Shown: positions 11,901-24,559 of the stretch, piece after piece
Layout: the number at the start of each line of letters is the position of its first letter
Position numbering within the stretch: the first letter of the stretch is position 1
DNA from: Apostichopus japonicus
Lineage: Eukaryota; Echinodermata; Holothuroidea; Aspidochirotida; Stichopodidae
Direction: 5' to 3'
NCBI RefSeq assembly: GCF_037975245.1
Contig: NC_092568.1
Coordinates: 16,017,001 to 16,077,000, forward strand
DNA: 60,000 bases
Program-made: the position numbers and the translations under genes
The notes under the pieces: model-generated
Database searches by the model: none
What the model was told of the DNA's origin: nothing
What the model saw: only the letters and a program-made list of their open reading frames with translations

Positions 11901-13971
11901 AATCATCGTCTCATGCAAACAACTGTTTGAGCACAGAAATCTAACCTTAAAATCGCAACTGATTTATCGCTACCGAGTAACGAAACTTCTTCATAAATGT
12001 TAGACACAATAGCTGTGCTTCAAAATTGGCAAAACACCTCGATATACAGCAATTACAAAGATAAAAGGCACCACTATATACCAAATGTAAATGGAAAAAT
12101 ATTAACAATAAAGATCATTAATCGTGTGAATAACAAAATGGTCAGGTTTCAGAATAATGCATTTTACATGACCAAGAAACTATGTAAAGGGCAGAAAACG
12201 TTATGAAAGTATATGATTTACTTCAACATATAAAGTATATCTATAGCCCTTGAGATGATCTCGAGTAAACAATTTGATACTGATTTTGTTTACTAGGTGT
12301 ACATGCAGAATAAACTTAGACCAGTCCTTTTACAACCCTCAAATTCACATAAATCATCTGCATGTAATGATAATAAACAAATGCAAGTGTTTTTTTTGTG
12401 GCTTTTTTTCCACAAAGGCTGCTGACATGCTGACATACCTTTGCAGAAGATGCGACGGTAAAATGAAATATATTGACATACACAATGGATGTTTATACTT
12501 GATCTATGTATTAATTTAAGGCCATGACATGATACTTGAGGGACAACAATCAGTCACTCACTGAAACTTATGTCTATATTAATTGGGGGGGGGGGACCCG
12601 AAGGGAACCTGTTTGCAAATACAACCACTCGCTTTGAGTAAAATGTTCGCTGAAATCCATGCTGGCAAAATGACCAGCTACCATGTGTACTGTTAGAACA
12701 CCCAATGTTTACAAAACAAAGCTTTGTCAATCGAGCCATGTTCAAACAATGGACCATCAGTTCAAATTTAACACTGTGTGATTTCATAATCATTGACAAA
12801 ACTATCAATATATAATTCTGCAAGTAGCAAAGGGTTTCATACAGTGAGTGAGGGATCATTTTTGAATATCACACACAAACTTTGAACTGTTTCTGTCAAA
12901 CAGGTCGCCAAATTTGTCTATTCAAATTTAAAGGAGAAAGGCACATAATTTTTGTGCATTTAGGATTGAACAAACATGTGAAACATTTTCTCTAAGCACA
13001 CAGGTGCAAAGATTTAAATCATAGCCAAATAGATTTATCAAATGTCAACACATAAGGAAGACACTATTGCATGTTCTCTCATTTTACCAATCCACTAATC
13101 TGTAAACGTTGCCTCAAAGGATGATGCCATGGGCTGGCAGTCTAAGGAATAATTGTAAATAAATATTTAATTAACTCAACCAATTGCCAGTGCAACCTGT
13201 TACAAGTGTGGTGCATTACAATATGATAATTTAAACCTTTTCAAATTTACTGTTCAAGTTGGAAGACTAAAAGAAGTTCACCTTGTAGTGTATCAACTTC
13301 TGTGGGCTTGGGTCCCGGTTCCGTGTACTATGGTTTGGTACAACAAAGTAACTTATTTACATGACTGACATTTCTGATGATGTAGTAATACCTTCACAGA
13401 CTACGAAAATGAAAAAAAAAAACGAAAAATAGTGGTCAATGTGACAAATTTACAAAGCATTAAGAATTCACAGTTACTGGGATGTGGATTTCCTATGAAT
13501 AACTATGAAATGAGTTGTACAAGACTTGACGGGTAGGAAAGGGTTACTGCACATGCAAGAATGGTTTGACAATAGACAGTATAAATAACACCCGTCGCAT
13601 GCAATTAGCCAATGAAGGGATTACCAGAAGCAGTTCCGGAAGAGTAAATATCCATTTGGGCAAATATAGTGGCTACAACTTTTGTTAAAGGTGAATAATA
13701 CACCAACTGATCAGTGAAGGAGGTACAGATGAAAGATTACAGCATTCATTCCAGTTAATTTCAAGCAGTTCTAGTATTTAGATTCTCATTCTCACAGCCA
13801 ATTTTAAGTTGGAGGAGCCCCAGATGATGACAACTCCTTGCTTCCTCGGCCTCATGCCTGTGGAGTACACACTTCTCAACTTCATACCGTTACCATGGCT
13901 ACACACGCTATGATTACACTGCCCCGTGGGAGCTGCTCCTGTTCCTCTCATTTTGCATGCAAGGTTTTGGC
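8960..13971 (-). other. Downstream flank of kindlin; probable 3'UTR in its proximal part
   Basis: No open frame here resembles a known protein. The kindlin mRNA must end somewhere in this stretch. Minus-strand AATAAA appears at 10235-10240 and again near 9811, with several ATTAAA variants closer to the stop, but the true cleavage site cannot be chosen by eye. Also present are a (GA)n run near 10098-10120 next to a C-run, a short minisatellite at 10261, and a fragment of the TGACCTTTGACC repeat family near 9245. Confidence 0.4.
10261..10312. repeat. 15-bp minisatellite, 3.5 copies
   Basis: GCAAAATTGAACCAG is repeated three times exactly (10261-10305), followed by a partial copy. Because the unit is divisible by three, it produces a spurious repetitive AKLNQ-type open frame. 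Confidence 0.9.
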
Positions 13972-14262
13972 TCAAACCCAACCTCCGGTCAGTTTCATGA
14001 AGAGCTCCTCGTTCAGTGTCTGGTTCTGATCCGGCGATCTCATGGAGAGGAATATGTAGCCGCCGATGAACTCGTGGACAATCTTACAGTCTGCGCTGTG
14101 GCAGGAGAACTGAATCTTCTCCTCCTCCATCTCGACCATCACCTCCTTCACCTCCCAGTTCACGTGCCACGCGGTCATGGTGCTGTACCTCCAGGTCTTC
14201 TGCGAATCTCCCGAGTTGATGTCAAACTTGATCAGTCTGTTATGTGCTACTCCAAACAGTTC
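13972..14262 (-). CDS. FERMT: Kindlin (fermitin) terminal coding exon: F3 domain and stop
   Basis: Last coding exon, 97 codons including the TGA stop at 13972-13974. The acceptor is AG after a T-rich stretch and the phase is 0, which fits the preceding exon. It encodes most of the F3 (PTB-like) lobe, which binds integrin beta tails at the plasma membrane. The peptide begins [14 protein letters not shown] and continues through [15 protein letters not shown] and [15 protein letters not shown] to the terminal KLTGGWV, closely matching the vertebrate kindlin C-terminus. The vertebrate integrin-contact pair Gln-Trp is Ala-Trp here (MTAW). The 3'UTR continues toward lower coordinates. Confidence 0.96.
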   Translation of the reverse strand, partial: ELFGVAHNRLIKFDINSGDSQKTWRYSTMTAWHVNWEVKEVMVEMEEEKIQFSCHSADCKIVHEFIGGYIFLSMRSPDQNQTLNEELFMKLTGGWV

Positions 14263-14848
14263 CTACAAATTGAAGAGCAAAACATTGAGCAAAAAAATTT
14301 GAGAAAAGAAGGTTCACAAAATCATTACAAACAAGTATATTCTTTTTCACATAATGTTGTGGAAGACAGTGCAGTATCACCCCATCCACTCAAGTTTCGA
14401 TCTTTGTAGCGGCTGGATGAAGCCATTTGAAGAATACAACACACCCCTCTCTCCCTCCGTATCCACCTTAAGAGCTACATAGGTATGGTGTTTGCATACG
14501 AGAACACCCTTTCCCTCTACAGGGCAACCAAATAACAGCTTTCTAGCAAAAAAACATCATGCAGTCTACAAGTATCCTCACTTTAGATCCCCTTAGATGT
14601 TGTCCTGGTTTATGACAATTGTCCTGATAACTGGAGGTATATTTAACCACTTGAGTACCCCTTAGATGGTAACAGTAATTCCTATCCAACTTTTCCTCCC
14701 CCTACCATCAGTTTATTTTGTACCAAACTTTAACCTAATTTGAAGTTCTAGATTAGATTTCCCTTGTAAACATGGAACCTATGGATGTCCTTACAAGCAA
14801 CCTAGCCTCTCTTTCAAATTGAAAGATGCATATATGTTCATTACATAC

Positions 14849-14995
14849 CTCTTTCTTGCTGTTCCTGAATTTGACCACAAAGTAGGTAATACCATACTCT
14901 GGTAGAGCCTGCCACGCCCGGATGAAGCTCATCTTAGACTGACTGGTCGTTTGAATTCTGACACTACCATGTGCCTCCAGTATCTTGGTAGCAAT
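14849..14995 (-). CDS. FERMT: Kindlin exon: start of F3 domain
   Basis: 49 codons, phase 0 to phase 0, bounded by a tagATT acceptor and a GAGgtatgt donor. The peptide starts IATKILEAHGSV, passes SKMSFIRAWQALPEYGITYF and ends FRNSKKE. This corresponds to the kindlin linker helix and first F3 strands; the vertebrate pattern is an ARILEAH motif, then FIQAWQSLPEFGITHF. It joins directly to [10 protein letters not shown] in the next exon. The intron that follows is 586 bp. Confidence 0.95.
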
Positions 14996-15617
14996 CTAGG
15001 AACAAGTTAAGAGTAAAGAAATAATACACATGACCATTGGCATAAAAATCAAGAAAAGCAAATTCATTAAATTAAAATCTTACACTGCGTATCATCTGAA
15101 TAACGAATGTAGAACATCCAGCAAGTCATGAAGAGGTTGAGAGCCAATTGGCACAATTTTCTGCTAATACCACTCTAAACTGTGCTCTAATATAATGCTT
15201 TGAAGCACCCCTTACTGAGAGCATTAACAGTTCTAACAGAAGGATAATCATACTGCTCATACTGTCAGTATAAGTGCTTCAAAGCCTGACATGAAGGTAC
15301 AGTGTATAAGAAATGGTCTCAACCGCGTGAGACTGTAGAGTAAAAAGATGTGCACGGTGGTTGGGTGGGGAGGAATGGCTATCGACCCACTTTTGCTTTA
15401 TCGTATCTGCAAGGCAAGGCATTATCACCTACATACACACACACAATTATACATGCCCTCGCCATCACACAGAGTTGTTTGCCTTGCATTACAACAGTTA
15501 GATGTGAAGCTTCGTCTGTACTTCCTCATGATTTGTTGCTATTTGTTCGCAAGTCTCTTTCCAATACGGATGGACAACGCAGCTATCTTCATAATATCCA
15601 GTACAAGGTTATCTCAC

Positions 15618-15842
15618 CTGACTGCGTTTGTATTTCTTCAAGTAACGTTGGGAGACAAAGCTCTCTGGCTGGAAGTCAGGGACATCACTGGGCATGGTCG
15701 GTGTCACTGAATTATGAGAGCCCTGTTGCATTGCTAGGAATGCCTGGATACTCTGAAGCTCTGTGTTGTAGGTACTGTCCGCCATGGTCTTACCCTTGGA
15801 GGCAAGACGACAAGCAGCCATCCACTTTGAATATTGTTCAGC
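15618..15842 (-). CDS. FERMT: Kindlin exon: end of PH domain and return to F2
   Basis: 75 codons in phase 0, with a ttcagGCT acceptor and a CAGgtgaga donor. The peptide begins AEQYSKWMAACRLASKGKTM, a near-exact match to the C-terminal PH helix of kindlins and the re-entry into F2. It ends SQRYLKKYKRSQ, the conserved RYLKKYK stretch. A plus-strand reading frame of 166 codons over the same bases is a shadow. Confidence 0.96.
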
Positions 15843-16704
15843 CTGAATAAGGAACAATAAAGAGTCTAGTCATTTACAATCCTAGAAGCGATCAAATTTA
15901 TTCATAAGTAGCACTTGACATAATCAAATCAGTCTGTGATATCGCTCTCTTTGCTCAGGCCTAATACTCAGATTTAACTTATGGACAAGCAGCTAGAAGG
16001 CATTTCACCAAACAACGGGCGAAAATCTTAGCCAACATTACATTAACCCATCAGCACATTGAGAGATTGTAGCACAAATATGTTAAAAATACCTCAAATC
16101 ATGGGAAAGGTGAAGCCATGAAATGTAAGTTTCCACTGCATTCATTTGCTTGAGTTAGAAGACAGTATGTGAGGATAAGGGCTTGGGGCAACAGTGTCTC
16201 AAAGCTATGTGATTGCTTAAACATAGGTAAACAGAAACTCAGAAGAGTTAATATGATAGGATGTGGCATTTTGATCTATACAACAAAGAAGGGCAATGTT
16301 TTCACCCACTTCATACAATTTTATATTATTTTAAGTGTATGCAGCTGTTTCAAATCTATTCTTGGAATTTTTTTGCTGATAACACAAATTGCTGTTTTTG
16401 TGCAGTTTTTAAATATTTATTTAGGCAAAATCCAACCATTCAATAAGTTCATTTCAAGGATGTCTTCAAACAGTTGCCGAGTAAACTTCTATATACAGGT
16501 ATATCAGTGAGTGCACCTGACCATGACATAACAATATACAGATAAAACAATTTACTGGTAAACATCCTATTATATGGTTAAAATGAGAACAAAGTGTCGA
16601 TACATAAAAATTAATCTGTGTGAGTGATGAAATATCTTAAATGTTACAAACATTGAACCAAGTGTAAAGCATGTGCAAGCCAGGCGTCCAACCATATTAC
16701 TTAC

Positions 16705-16802
16705 AGTATCACAACGAAGCCACAATTCAGTCTGACCTTCAGCCAGAAGTTTGATTCCAAACTTTCCTCCAGAAATGTTCACGTCCGGGGAGACTTCACA
16801 TC
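16705..16802 (-). CDS. FERMT: Kindlin exon: middle of PH domain
   Basis: 98 bp, with a cccagGAT acceptor and an ACTgtaagt donor. It completes a Gly codon split with the upstream exon and ends in phase 0. The peptide reads [19 protein letters not shown], then [13 protein letters not shown]. This is the PH-domain stretch that in vertebrate kindlins reads CEVTPDVNISGQKFNIKLL and EIWLRCDN. The PH domain binds phosphoinositides and helps recruit kindlin to the membrane. Confidence 0.95.
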
Positions 16803-17462
16803 CTGGGGAGAAGAAGAATACAAATGGTTGTTAAGTACACAATGAAGGAGTCACATAGAAAGTAATCACAGTATTGCAATTTCTTTGACGAGCAGTTTCA
16901 TCCATGAACCCTCCACCAAAATTTTCATCAAAGACACTTGAACTGGAGGGCAAGGGTTTATGCAAGACTGTGGCTGTTTAAATTAATCATGATGCAATTA
17001 AGCTGAGAAGGAAAAATAAGGCAATTCTTCAGTGAGCCTTCCATAGCCACCACTTTTAAATGCTAAAAAGCACATAAGAGCTGCGGTCTCAATATGTAGC
17101 AAACCATCCCTACAGCTCATAAAGAGTCTCCACATTTCCAACAAACATTCACCAACGCTTTGTCAATCAATTCCAAACAAGTCACAAGTTTGTCCTCATT
17201 ATAGGACACATCATTACAAAGTTAGTTTGATTAAATGTTTTCTTTTTTACTATGAGTAGAAGACATCCTGTGGTTTTTATTTTTTCCGAGGACGTAGATC
17301 CAGTAGTGAGATTCATCAAGTCCATGATAACCAGGACTGTGACTTGCCATTCATAAATCTCTCTGCAGAAGTGTGTTGAAGTTTACAACTGTGGTGGCTG
17401 TGATTATTGACTGGCGAGTCCTTGAATTGCTCGGTGCACCGTCGCTCATACGCTCTACTCAC

Positions 17463-17587
17463 CTTTCAAGTTTAGTTTCTGCACAGGGGTGCCAGAGGTG
17501 TCGTCTGAACTCTTGTACTGTGTCAAGTGTGTGTCTCGGAAGATAAAGTAACCACGCTTCATGCTTTTCAGGGTAAACTTTTTCGGC
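17463..17587 (-). CDS. FERMT: Kindlin exon: N-terminal half of PH domain
   Basis: 125 bp, with a ttcacagG acceptor and an AAGgtgagt donor. It completes an Arg codon with the upstream exon and leaves one base for the next. The peptide PKKFTLKSMKRGYFIFRD, then LTQYKSSDDTSGTPVQKLNLKG, matches the kindlin PH start. The vertebrate pattern is PKKLTLKGYKQYWCTFKD, then a SGTP motif and MNLRG. Basic residues early in the strand pair fit the phosphoinositide-binding loop of the family. Confidence 0.96.
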
Positions 17588-18847
17588 CTGTGAAAGACAA
17601 AAAGTAAGATATTAACAAATTTAACAGACATAAGGGTAAAGAAGGTTACAAATGGCATTAATTCAAAGCTAACTACAGAATAAAAAGAGTATAACAATTT
17701 TCTCCCACCATGCAAATGAATATGGATATTGAAGATTTATCTCACAAATATGTCAAATGACAACCAAATAATTTCAATGCTTTCTATGAGTTGAATCATT
17801 CAATCGTTTACCATGCAAACTTAGGCTATGTCAAGATGACATTGAAGAGGATGTTCTTGACTCTAAATGATTTCTTTTACAGAATACTCATGCTTGCCAA
17901 ATATGCATACCCTACAAATGAATCCCTGACCCTTTTTCGTCTGTTCAAACACTTGGAGACTAATACTCAAGAAAGCTACATGTGGTTGGCATGGCGACAT
18001 TGAGGAAGCAGAAGCACATTCTTGATTAAATCTTTCAGGTCATACTATGAAAGCAAGATAACATCAGGTGACATGCAAGCAGGATAGTAAGAAAGATGTA
18101 GTTTATAAATGGACAAGGTGCTTTAAGATAAGTGATGGGAACAGTCCAAACACTTGCTACCGGGTTCCTGTTTTATCATTTTTGTCTGTCCCCTGGGTAC
18201 TGCGTTCATGGCTTTCTTTGAAATGTACTGTACGGATATCAAAAGCCTGATGTTACACTGTATGCATAGTTATGTGTGTATAGTAATTACTATGACCAAC
18301 TGGTTCTTGTTATCTGTTATAACTCATTTGCTCTGCAAAGTATAAGAAATCTATGTTAACTGCTATTGCATTTTTCAAAAAATACCTGTGATATTTTCAA
18401 CCCCCTGTCCAATTTAGTGCCAAAGTTTTGGCACTTAATTGGTACCACACCAATAAACTTACACTAGGGATGTCCATGCATATACAACCTGTTCTCTCAG
18501 GGACACCCAGTTCAAAGGCTTAAGGTTACTTTTAGATTAGTTGGGAAATTCGCAGACTACGGTATACACATAGCAGGACTGATACAGTTGATAACAGTAA
18601 CATATTTTCACCTAAACAATATGCTTAAGAACCCTTATATCATCATCAAGAAGGAAGGAAATATCAACAAATGATGACATTACAGGAGAATACAAATTCT
18701 TTCTCCTTTGCATTAAATTGAATAAAAATGTATCTGAACATTGAGAACTATGATGGTGAATTTTTTGATAGCAATTGCAATTTTTAGGACCAGATGGTAC
18801 TTGGGCTTGGATGGTGTAGTTATTTTTGGCCGGTATCGCAGGTTCCC

Positions 18848-18903
18848 GTTCCCATCACTACATATGTCGATGCATGTTCCCATCACTACATATATCGATG
18901 CAT
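18848..18903. repeat. 28-bp direct tandem duplication
   Basis: Two copies of GTTCCCATCACTACATATxT followed by CGATGCAT, differing at one base, in a kindlin intron. Confidence 0.85.
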
Positions 18904-20176
18904 GTTACGAGTACTTACATATGTTTTGCAAGAAACTTGACATTTAAACTGCAAAGTCACAGATGACAAAACATGGAGAAAAAGAGACAGCTTTGACAAT
19001 AAGATTAAACCTGGGAAACATGAACACATATGGTGCATGCTCTGAGCTACAGGTAACAGACAAATGGCTAATTTATCAGTAGCCTGCATTGTATCACACT
19101 AACCCCTCATGTGGGGCAATGGAAATATGAACTGTTGGTATCTACATAGTGAATGACAGTTGAAGATTATAAGTGACAGCTTTATGTGCCTTAAATTGAT
19201 GGGGCACAAAGCAGGGAAAGAAAAACAAGAAAGTCAATGTAGTTGTATTAATTTGAAGTTATATCTATGCTAAATGAAAGAACCTTACTTGAGACAAACA
19301 AAATGGATCACAGACTCTTCTAAAATACACTGCAAATATCCTCATTATCCTCAGTATGAAAGTCAAGTTAAAAACTTCTTGAATGGGAATTGTTCTTATT
19401 GCTTGTGAACAGACACGCTAAATTAACACCTCTGGTCTATTGCAAACTGCAACTCAATGTTTATATTATCGACTTAGCCAAGGGTCACAATTCCCCGAGA
19501 CACTAGCACGCAGATAAAATATTTATACTAGTTTAAACTATCAGCCATACCTAATCCAATGCCTTGTCAAAGAGAAAGAATTCCAAATGGGAAGATTATA
19601 GGTTTCAAATGGATGAAACTAAATTGGACATACCAAACTTGATGTCTGGTTAATGACTGTTTCCAATGGGTAAAACTAGGTTAATGCAATAGTTGATGAT
19701 GTTAATCTCCACACTTGTTTTGTCGTATGTCTGTAGTGAAATCTTGGGCAATTGATTTGTAATACCGGCAATGCATTACTCTTGTAGCTATGTTAACCAA
19801 TGGTATTGCACTATGCGTGGCATTTTCAATGGTTCCATTGTAGGTAATAAGGAGACAACAGACAACTTCATTTGTGTATATGGAGAGAGAGCCACTGTAT
19901 ACATATGCATGACCAATTTCCAACTTTGAACACCAAAATGTTGTCCTTTTTCAATTAAAATTACCCCAGAAATAAGATTTTCCTATGGCAAAGATGGAAA
20001 GAGTTTCATCTAATTAGCCCTTAGACTGATTAGGTACAACACATGGTATCTTTCACCATGTTAGTATGACATTGCCAAATTGATATTGAGTATTAAAGAA
20101 ACATATCTTTTATGCCACAATACAGATAACTCAAATGGGCCTACCCTCCTTATCCTGCATATGAGCTGATCAGTAT

Positions 20177-20835
20177 CAAGGGCGGCGGAACCGGGGGGGC
20201 ACAGGGGGCACGTGCCCCCCCACTTTTCCTCAGGTTAAAAATGTGCCCTTTTTCTACATAAATATTGAGGTGTCTCAAGTTAGCAAGAGGCCAGGGAACC
20301 AGAATGAACACTCGGGAAGGGCCGTTTCCGGCCATCTGAGGGGTTTGTAAAACCAAAAATTTTCTTGTACGCTCCGCGCCAACTGATGGTGGCGCTCCGC
20401 TCAGATAGTCGTGCATATACAACTTTGCAAATCCTGGTTACGCCCCTGACTTTTAATGAATTTCTGTGGGTCAAACTCAAAGCTATTTCGAATGGAAAAA
20501 AATTGGTTAAGATATTAACAAGAAATAAACTCTAATTCGGAAGATTCCTACATTAGCAACTAGCATGATTTCACCTCATTTTGTCTCAAAAAAAACCCTG
20601 TTCCTTGTTTCCCAATTTGCACATTGGATATTGCAGTGCTAGTATGCATATTTTCCTTGAGGGGGGGGGGGGGGGGGCGGGACGTTGATGGAGTGATGTG
20701 TATACGCAAATAAGTTAATACAATAAGAGTTATCAAGGGTACTAAATATAAGGCTGCATCAGTCCAATCGAATTTCTGCAAAGTGCCCTTTGATGTCGGT
20801 GCCCCCCCAGATTAAAAGTGCTTCCGCCGCCCTTG
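20177..20835. mobile_element. hAT-like non-autonomous element, copy 2, with intact termini and 8-bp target duplication
   Basis: 659 bp starting CAAGGGCGGCGGAA and ending with its exact reverse complement, a 14-bp perfect terminal inverted repeat. It is flanked on both sides by ATCAGTAT (20169-20176 and 20836-20843). An 8-bp duplication with CAAGGG/CAGGG-type ends is typical of the hAT superfamily. There is no transposase, so it must have been moved in trans. It lies in the 4.7-kb kindlin intron before the PH exon. It contains an internal CTACGCCCCTG-type second terminus near 20440-20450. Confidence 0.85.
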
Positions 20836-22289
20836 ATCAGTATACATATTCATGAGCGGTCTCAGAGTCAGTTTTCCATTTATTTTTTACGTATACATAA
20901 ATCACTGCACTAAAAGAGAGAGAGAGAGCTGAATGCCTGATTGATAACCTCTTCATTGGTTGTATTATTAATGTAGCTTTTAGCTGGAAATTTACATTGT
21001 AACCTAATCTGGAAAGCAGATCTGCTGATGCTGGTAAGTCTTAATCACAATGCTAGTGTGCCTACCCTGTTCAGCGTGATTAAGAAAATATTATAATATG
21101 ATCACATAAGAAGAGCAAGCTAACAACCAGCACTAGATCATTTACCACAAACAAACAGCGACAAAGCATACTTCTTCTGATATAACAAGTCCCCATTAGA
21201 AACGTTTGGTGATCTGTTTCATTTCGTCTTCATGTAAATAGGGGGCAATTCAAGGTACCACACTTAGAATGTGTTATTCTTCACACTCAATCAACATGGC
21301 TCACAAAGTCATCTGGGAAACTGAGTAAACTTTCCCTGTCGCCTAGTAATACATCATACATGTATATATATATATATAGACCTGATATATTAAAGAACAA
21401 CATGGTATTAGAGAGCAAACAGTTCACCCTTCACAATTTTTTCTTCTTTTTTTTTTGTGAAAAGACTTTTGATAGGAGTCATCTTGCAAGCAAGACAGTG
21501 GACACAGATGGTTCATGACAGCTTCCAATTTTTTTAGATCATGAATTGATTTTATTTCATATCAAAGATATCCTGAGAAAGATATATAAAGTTACCTGCT
21601 TTAGACCTGGCAGAATTTTTCACATGTCAACAAGGAAAAGGAACATCTGGTAACTCTATGCATAATCCTAAAATTTACCGTCTTGGATCAATTTAAGAGT
21701 GACCCACTTACCTACCTCCGTACTATATAAATGCACACTACCCTGTCATAGTTAACTGTCTAGCACTGTCGTTTTCAAGTGTCAGTCACTTCCTATCTAC
21801 TGCCCCCATTTTACCACTTGCCATAGAGAGTGCTTAAGTTGTATGGAGATGGGTAGGTGATTAGGGACCAAAACACATTAGCGTTCACTCCTTGCTCCAA
21901 ACAATACACTGGTGAATACATGGTAATTTTGATCAACACTCAATACTGTCAATGACCTCTGCTGTAATATTGTAGTTAACTTTAAACCTACCTTCGAGGC
22001 TTTGACTGCTGCAAACTATACAATGTTCTAAGAAAAGCCTGAGCTTTGGTTCAACTGAATATTTATCTTTACCCTTTATCTCTTTTAAATCATTTTCTGC
22101 TTCCATACGAGGTGCATACTCCCACAAAAGTTACCTACTTTTCACTTTCAGGGAATGCACTGTACTGGGAGATATGCAAATCCGTTTTTTTTTATTTCCA
22201 CATTTGCAGTTACACTGAGGAGGGTACGTATCCACTGAATGTGGTTATTTCTCCAGAGTGAGTCTATGGCCAGAAAGTATACAACTTAC

Positions 22290-22339
22290 CTGAAAAATTT
22301 CAGACTGTCGTTAAGCTCTGGTACAGATGTAATGTCACT
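22290..22339 (-). CDS. FERMT: Kindlin short exon leading into the PH domain
   Basis: A 50-bp exon, too short to stand out as an open frame. It was placed because the phases on both sides require it and it encodes SDITSVPELNDSLKFF plus two bases of the next Arg. Vertebrate kindlins have DITSIPEL at this position, just before the PH domain. The donor is CAGgtaagt and the acceptor gacagAGT. The introns on either side are 4.7 and 2.1 kb. Confidence 0.93.
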
Positions 22340-24433
22340 CTGTCAATGAAGAAGTAAAAATATATCAAGATGTTTAATCTGCGATCTAGATAAAATGGTG
22401 GCCAATAATTACGACTAATATTAAAGTTTGAATATTTAAGGGTGAGGTAAACAAGTAAAACATATAAAGTAGGTAATAAAGGATCAAGCAAGCAGAGGAG
22501 GACAGCAAAAGGATAAATAAATCTGATTTTTATGAAGAATTTTGAGGTATTACGATATATGAGGACAGGAAGTATGATCATATACATTAAATACAACTGA
22601 TCATAGAAAACATGATTAGTGCTGAGCCAAGAACCAGTATTTATCCAATAACATTAACAAATGCCAAATGAAAATGGAATGTGGAGATGGCTGGTCCTAC
22701 AGGTACAGAAATTAGATAAGCACTATGGACCAGTTGGAACTAGTATTTCAGTAAGACACTTAATGTGACTTACTACTCTCCACCCTACAACCAATAATCT
22801 ATCAAGATTTGATGTAGGTATAGTAAGAAAACACTAAATGCTAGGCACAGTTTGGCAAATGGATTGTTTTCTGAAGCAAAATAAGTTTGGTGAGACAATC
22901 TCAGTGACAGAATTTCTGTTGTTGGGAATCCAGGGCATGCATATATTAAGCAAATGATCTGAGCAGTGCCAATATACAGTTAATAACTACTTTTTATAAG
23001 TTCAGCCATACCGAACAATTATCATGCCAAAAAGAGAGGCAGTTGCTGCAGATAACTGCAAATAAACCAAATCTAAAATTGGTAGTCCCATACAATTTCC
23101 AATTACATTTTTATATCCAGATCAAACACTAGTTTTGGCAGAACTCCACTTGATCAAACGCTATTCCTCTACCTTAATCCACGAAGTGCTTCTAACAAAG
23201 ACAAGTGCTTGGCATCCCCGAACAAGAAACAGAGAATTCAGAATTTTAATTATTTGTTCTCTAAATATAGCAGAGCCTCACAATGTTTGATGTTCCCAGG
23301 GTGCAATGTAAGAGACCAGCAATAAACTTATTGAGCTGGAGAAAATGATGATGTTTACACTCCGCAAATAAGATCAAGACAAAATTGGACTTTCTGACAG
23401 ATTGCAGATCCGAGGAAACAAGATTGTCAAATTTAGAAATGAGAGACAAAACTAATGACTTTTGATAGAAGCTGCATTAGAATGCTGTCTGAATCTGAAA
23501 CTCCAGGTTTAGGCCTGGAATGACGATATGAACAGTGAAAGGATTACCAGTACTAACTCTTAAAGTAACAACTTTTATAGAAAAGAATTCTTTCAAGTTC
23601 TGACCCTCCAATATTTTCCCAGACAGTCAGGAGTGTTAGATATAGCTTCAACACTGGAAGGAAAACACAGTGTCTGTGAAATGCTTGTTTGGAGTTTGAT
23701 AACAAAGTGAAACTTTTTGGACATTTCTCTAGCAGGAATATTCGAGGGCAACCGTGAAGACCATTTAATATTTAATGTCACCCATAATAGAGAGAGACTA
23801 GAAAAGCAGCGTTTATTTCCTCCAATGCATGGACAAGAGACTACAAACAATCCATGTGGAGTAGCATATCGAAAGAGACCCTTTTTCCACACGTAATATG
23901 AAGAAGTAATAAACTCAAAACTGAAATTTGTTTATAGATAATAGGGAAAGGCGGCCTGCTGTTTATTTAAGCTATACAATTGGGCTTACATATTGTAAAA
24001 TTTGACACAAATTACTCTGGACATAAACAATGCATAAAGTTTAGATAGCTCAAATAGGAAGTTATTGAGGATAGTCATTGTAAACACTAAAGGAAAACAA
24101 AATATTGGAACCTAGCAACCACCAACTCTGCAATTATTTAGGAGCTAGGTGTGTTCATTTCAGTCATCCACTTCCAAGACTAAATTACTGAAAAGCATGA
24201 CACACCAGGGGAACTGTGCTCTTTGGCTAAAGACTCTTAAAATTCAAAAATGCTATCCAATCAGCTCTTCACTTCTTCAGTCCAAAATTGACAAATTACC
24301 TCTATACAATGGACTACTTGCATAATGAGCTTTCAACAAAACCTGTGGAAGAAGCAATGTATATTTGGAAACCAGGATACATTAGGGTTATGCTGCAAAG
24401 ATACACTCTACCGATAGGGTGCATAGTTCTTAC

Positions 24434-24559
24434 CTGCCCAGGGTTCATGGTTGTCCCCTCCAGGGTAACTTGCAGACTGTTAAGGGCTTTATCGATGTCA
24501 TCCTGACCCTCTGGCCCATCATTCTCTGTGGGAGAGTCACCTCTTAAGCTGGCTTGCAG
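24434..24559 (-). CDS. FERMT: Kindlin exon: linker before the PH domain
   Basis: 42 codons, phase 0 at both ends, with a tttgcagCTG acceptor and a CAGgtaaga donor. The peptide starts LQASLRGDSPTENDGP and contains DDIDKALNSLQVTLEG. The last part matches the kindlin pattern (D/E)VDAALSDLEITLEGG upstream of the PH domain. The first half is a variable acidic linker. I see no extra exon between this one and the upstream one; phases allow a direct join after FAALQ. Confidence 0.92.

Noticed and set aside
13957-14409. 150-codon plus-strand frame
   Set aside because: Antisense shadow of the terminal kindlin exon.
15348-15857. Plus-strand frames of 120 and 166 codons
   Set aside because: They overlap the clearly homologous minus-strand kindlin exon and are shadows; the 15.4-kb part is CA-rich repeat.
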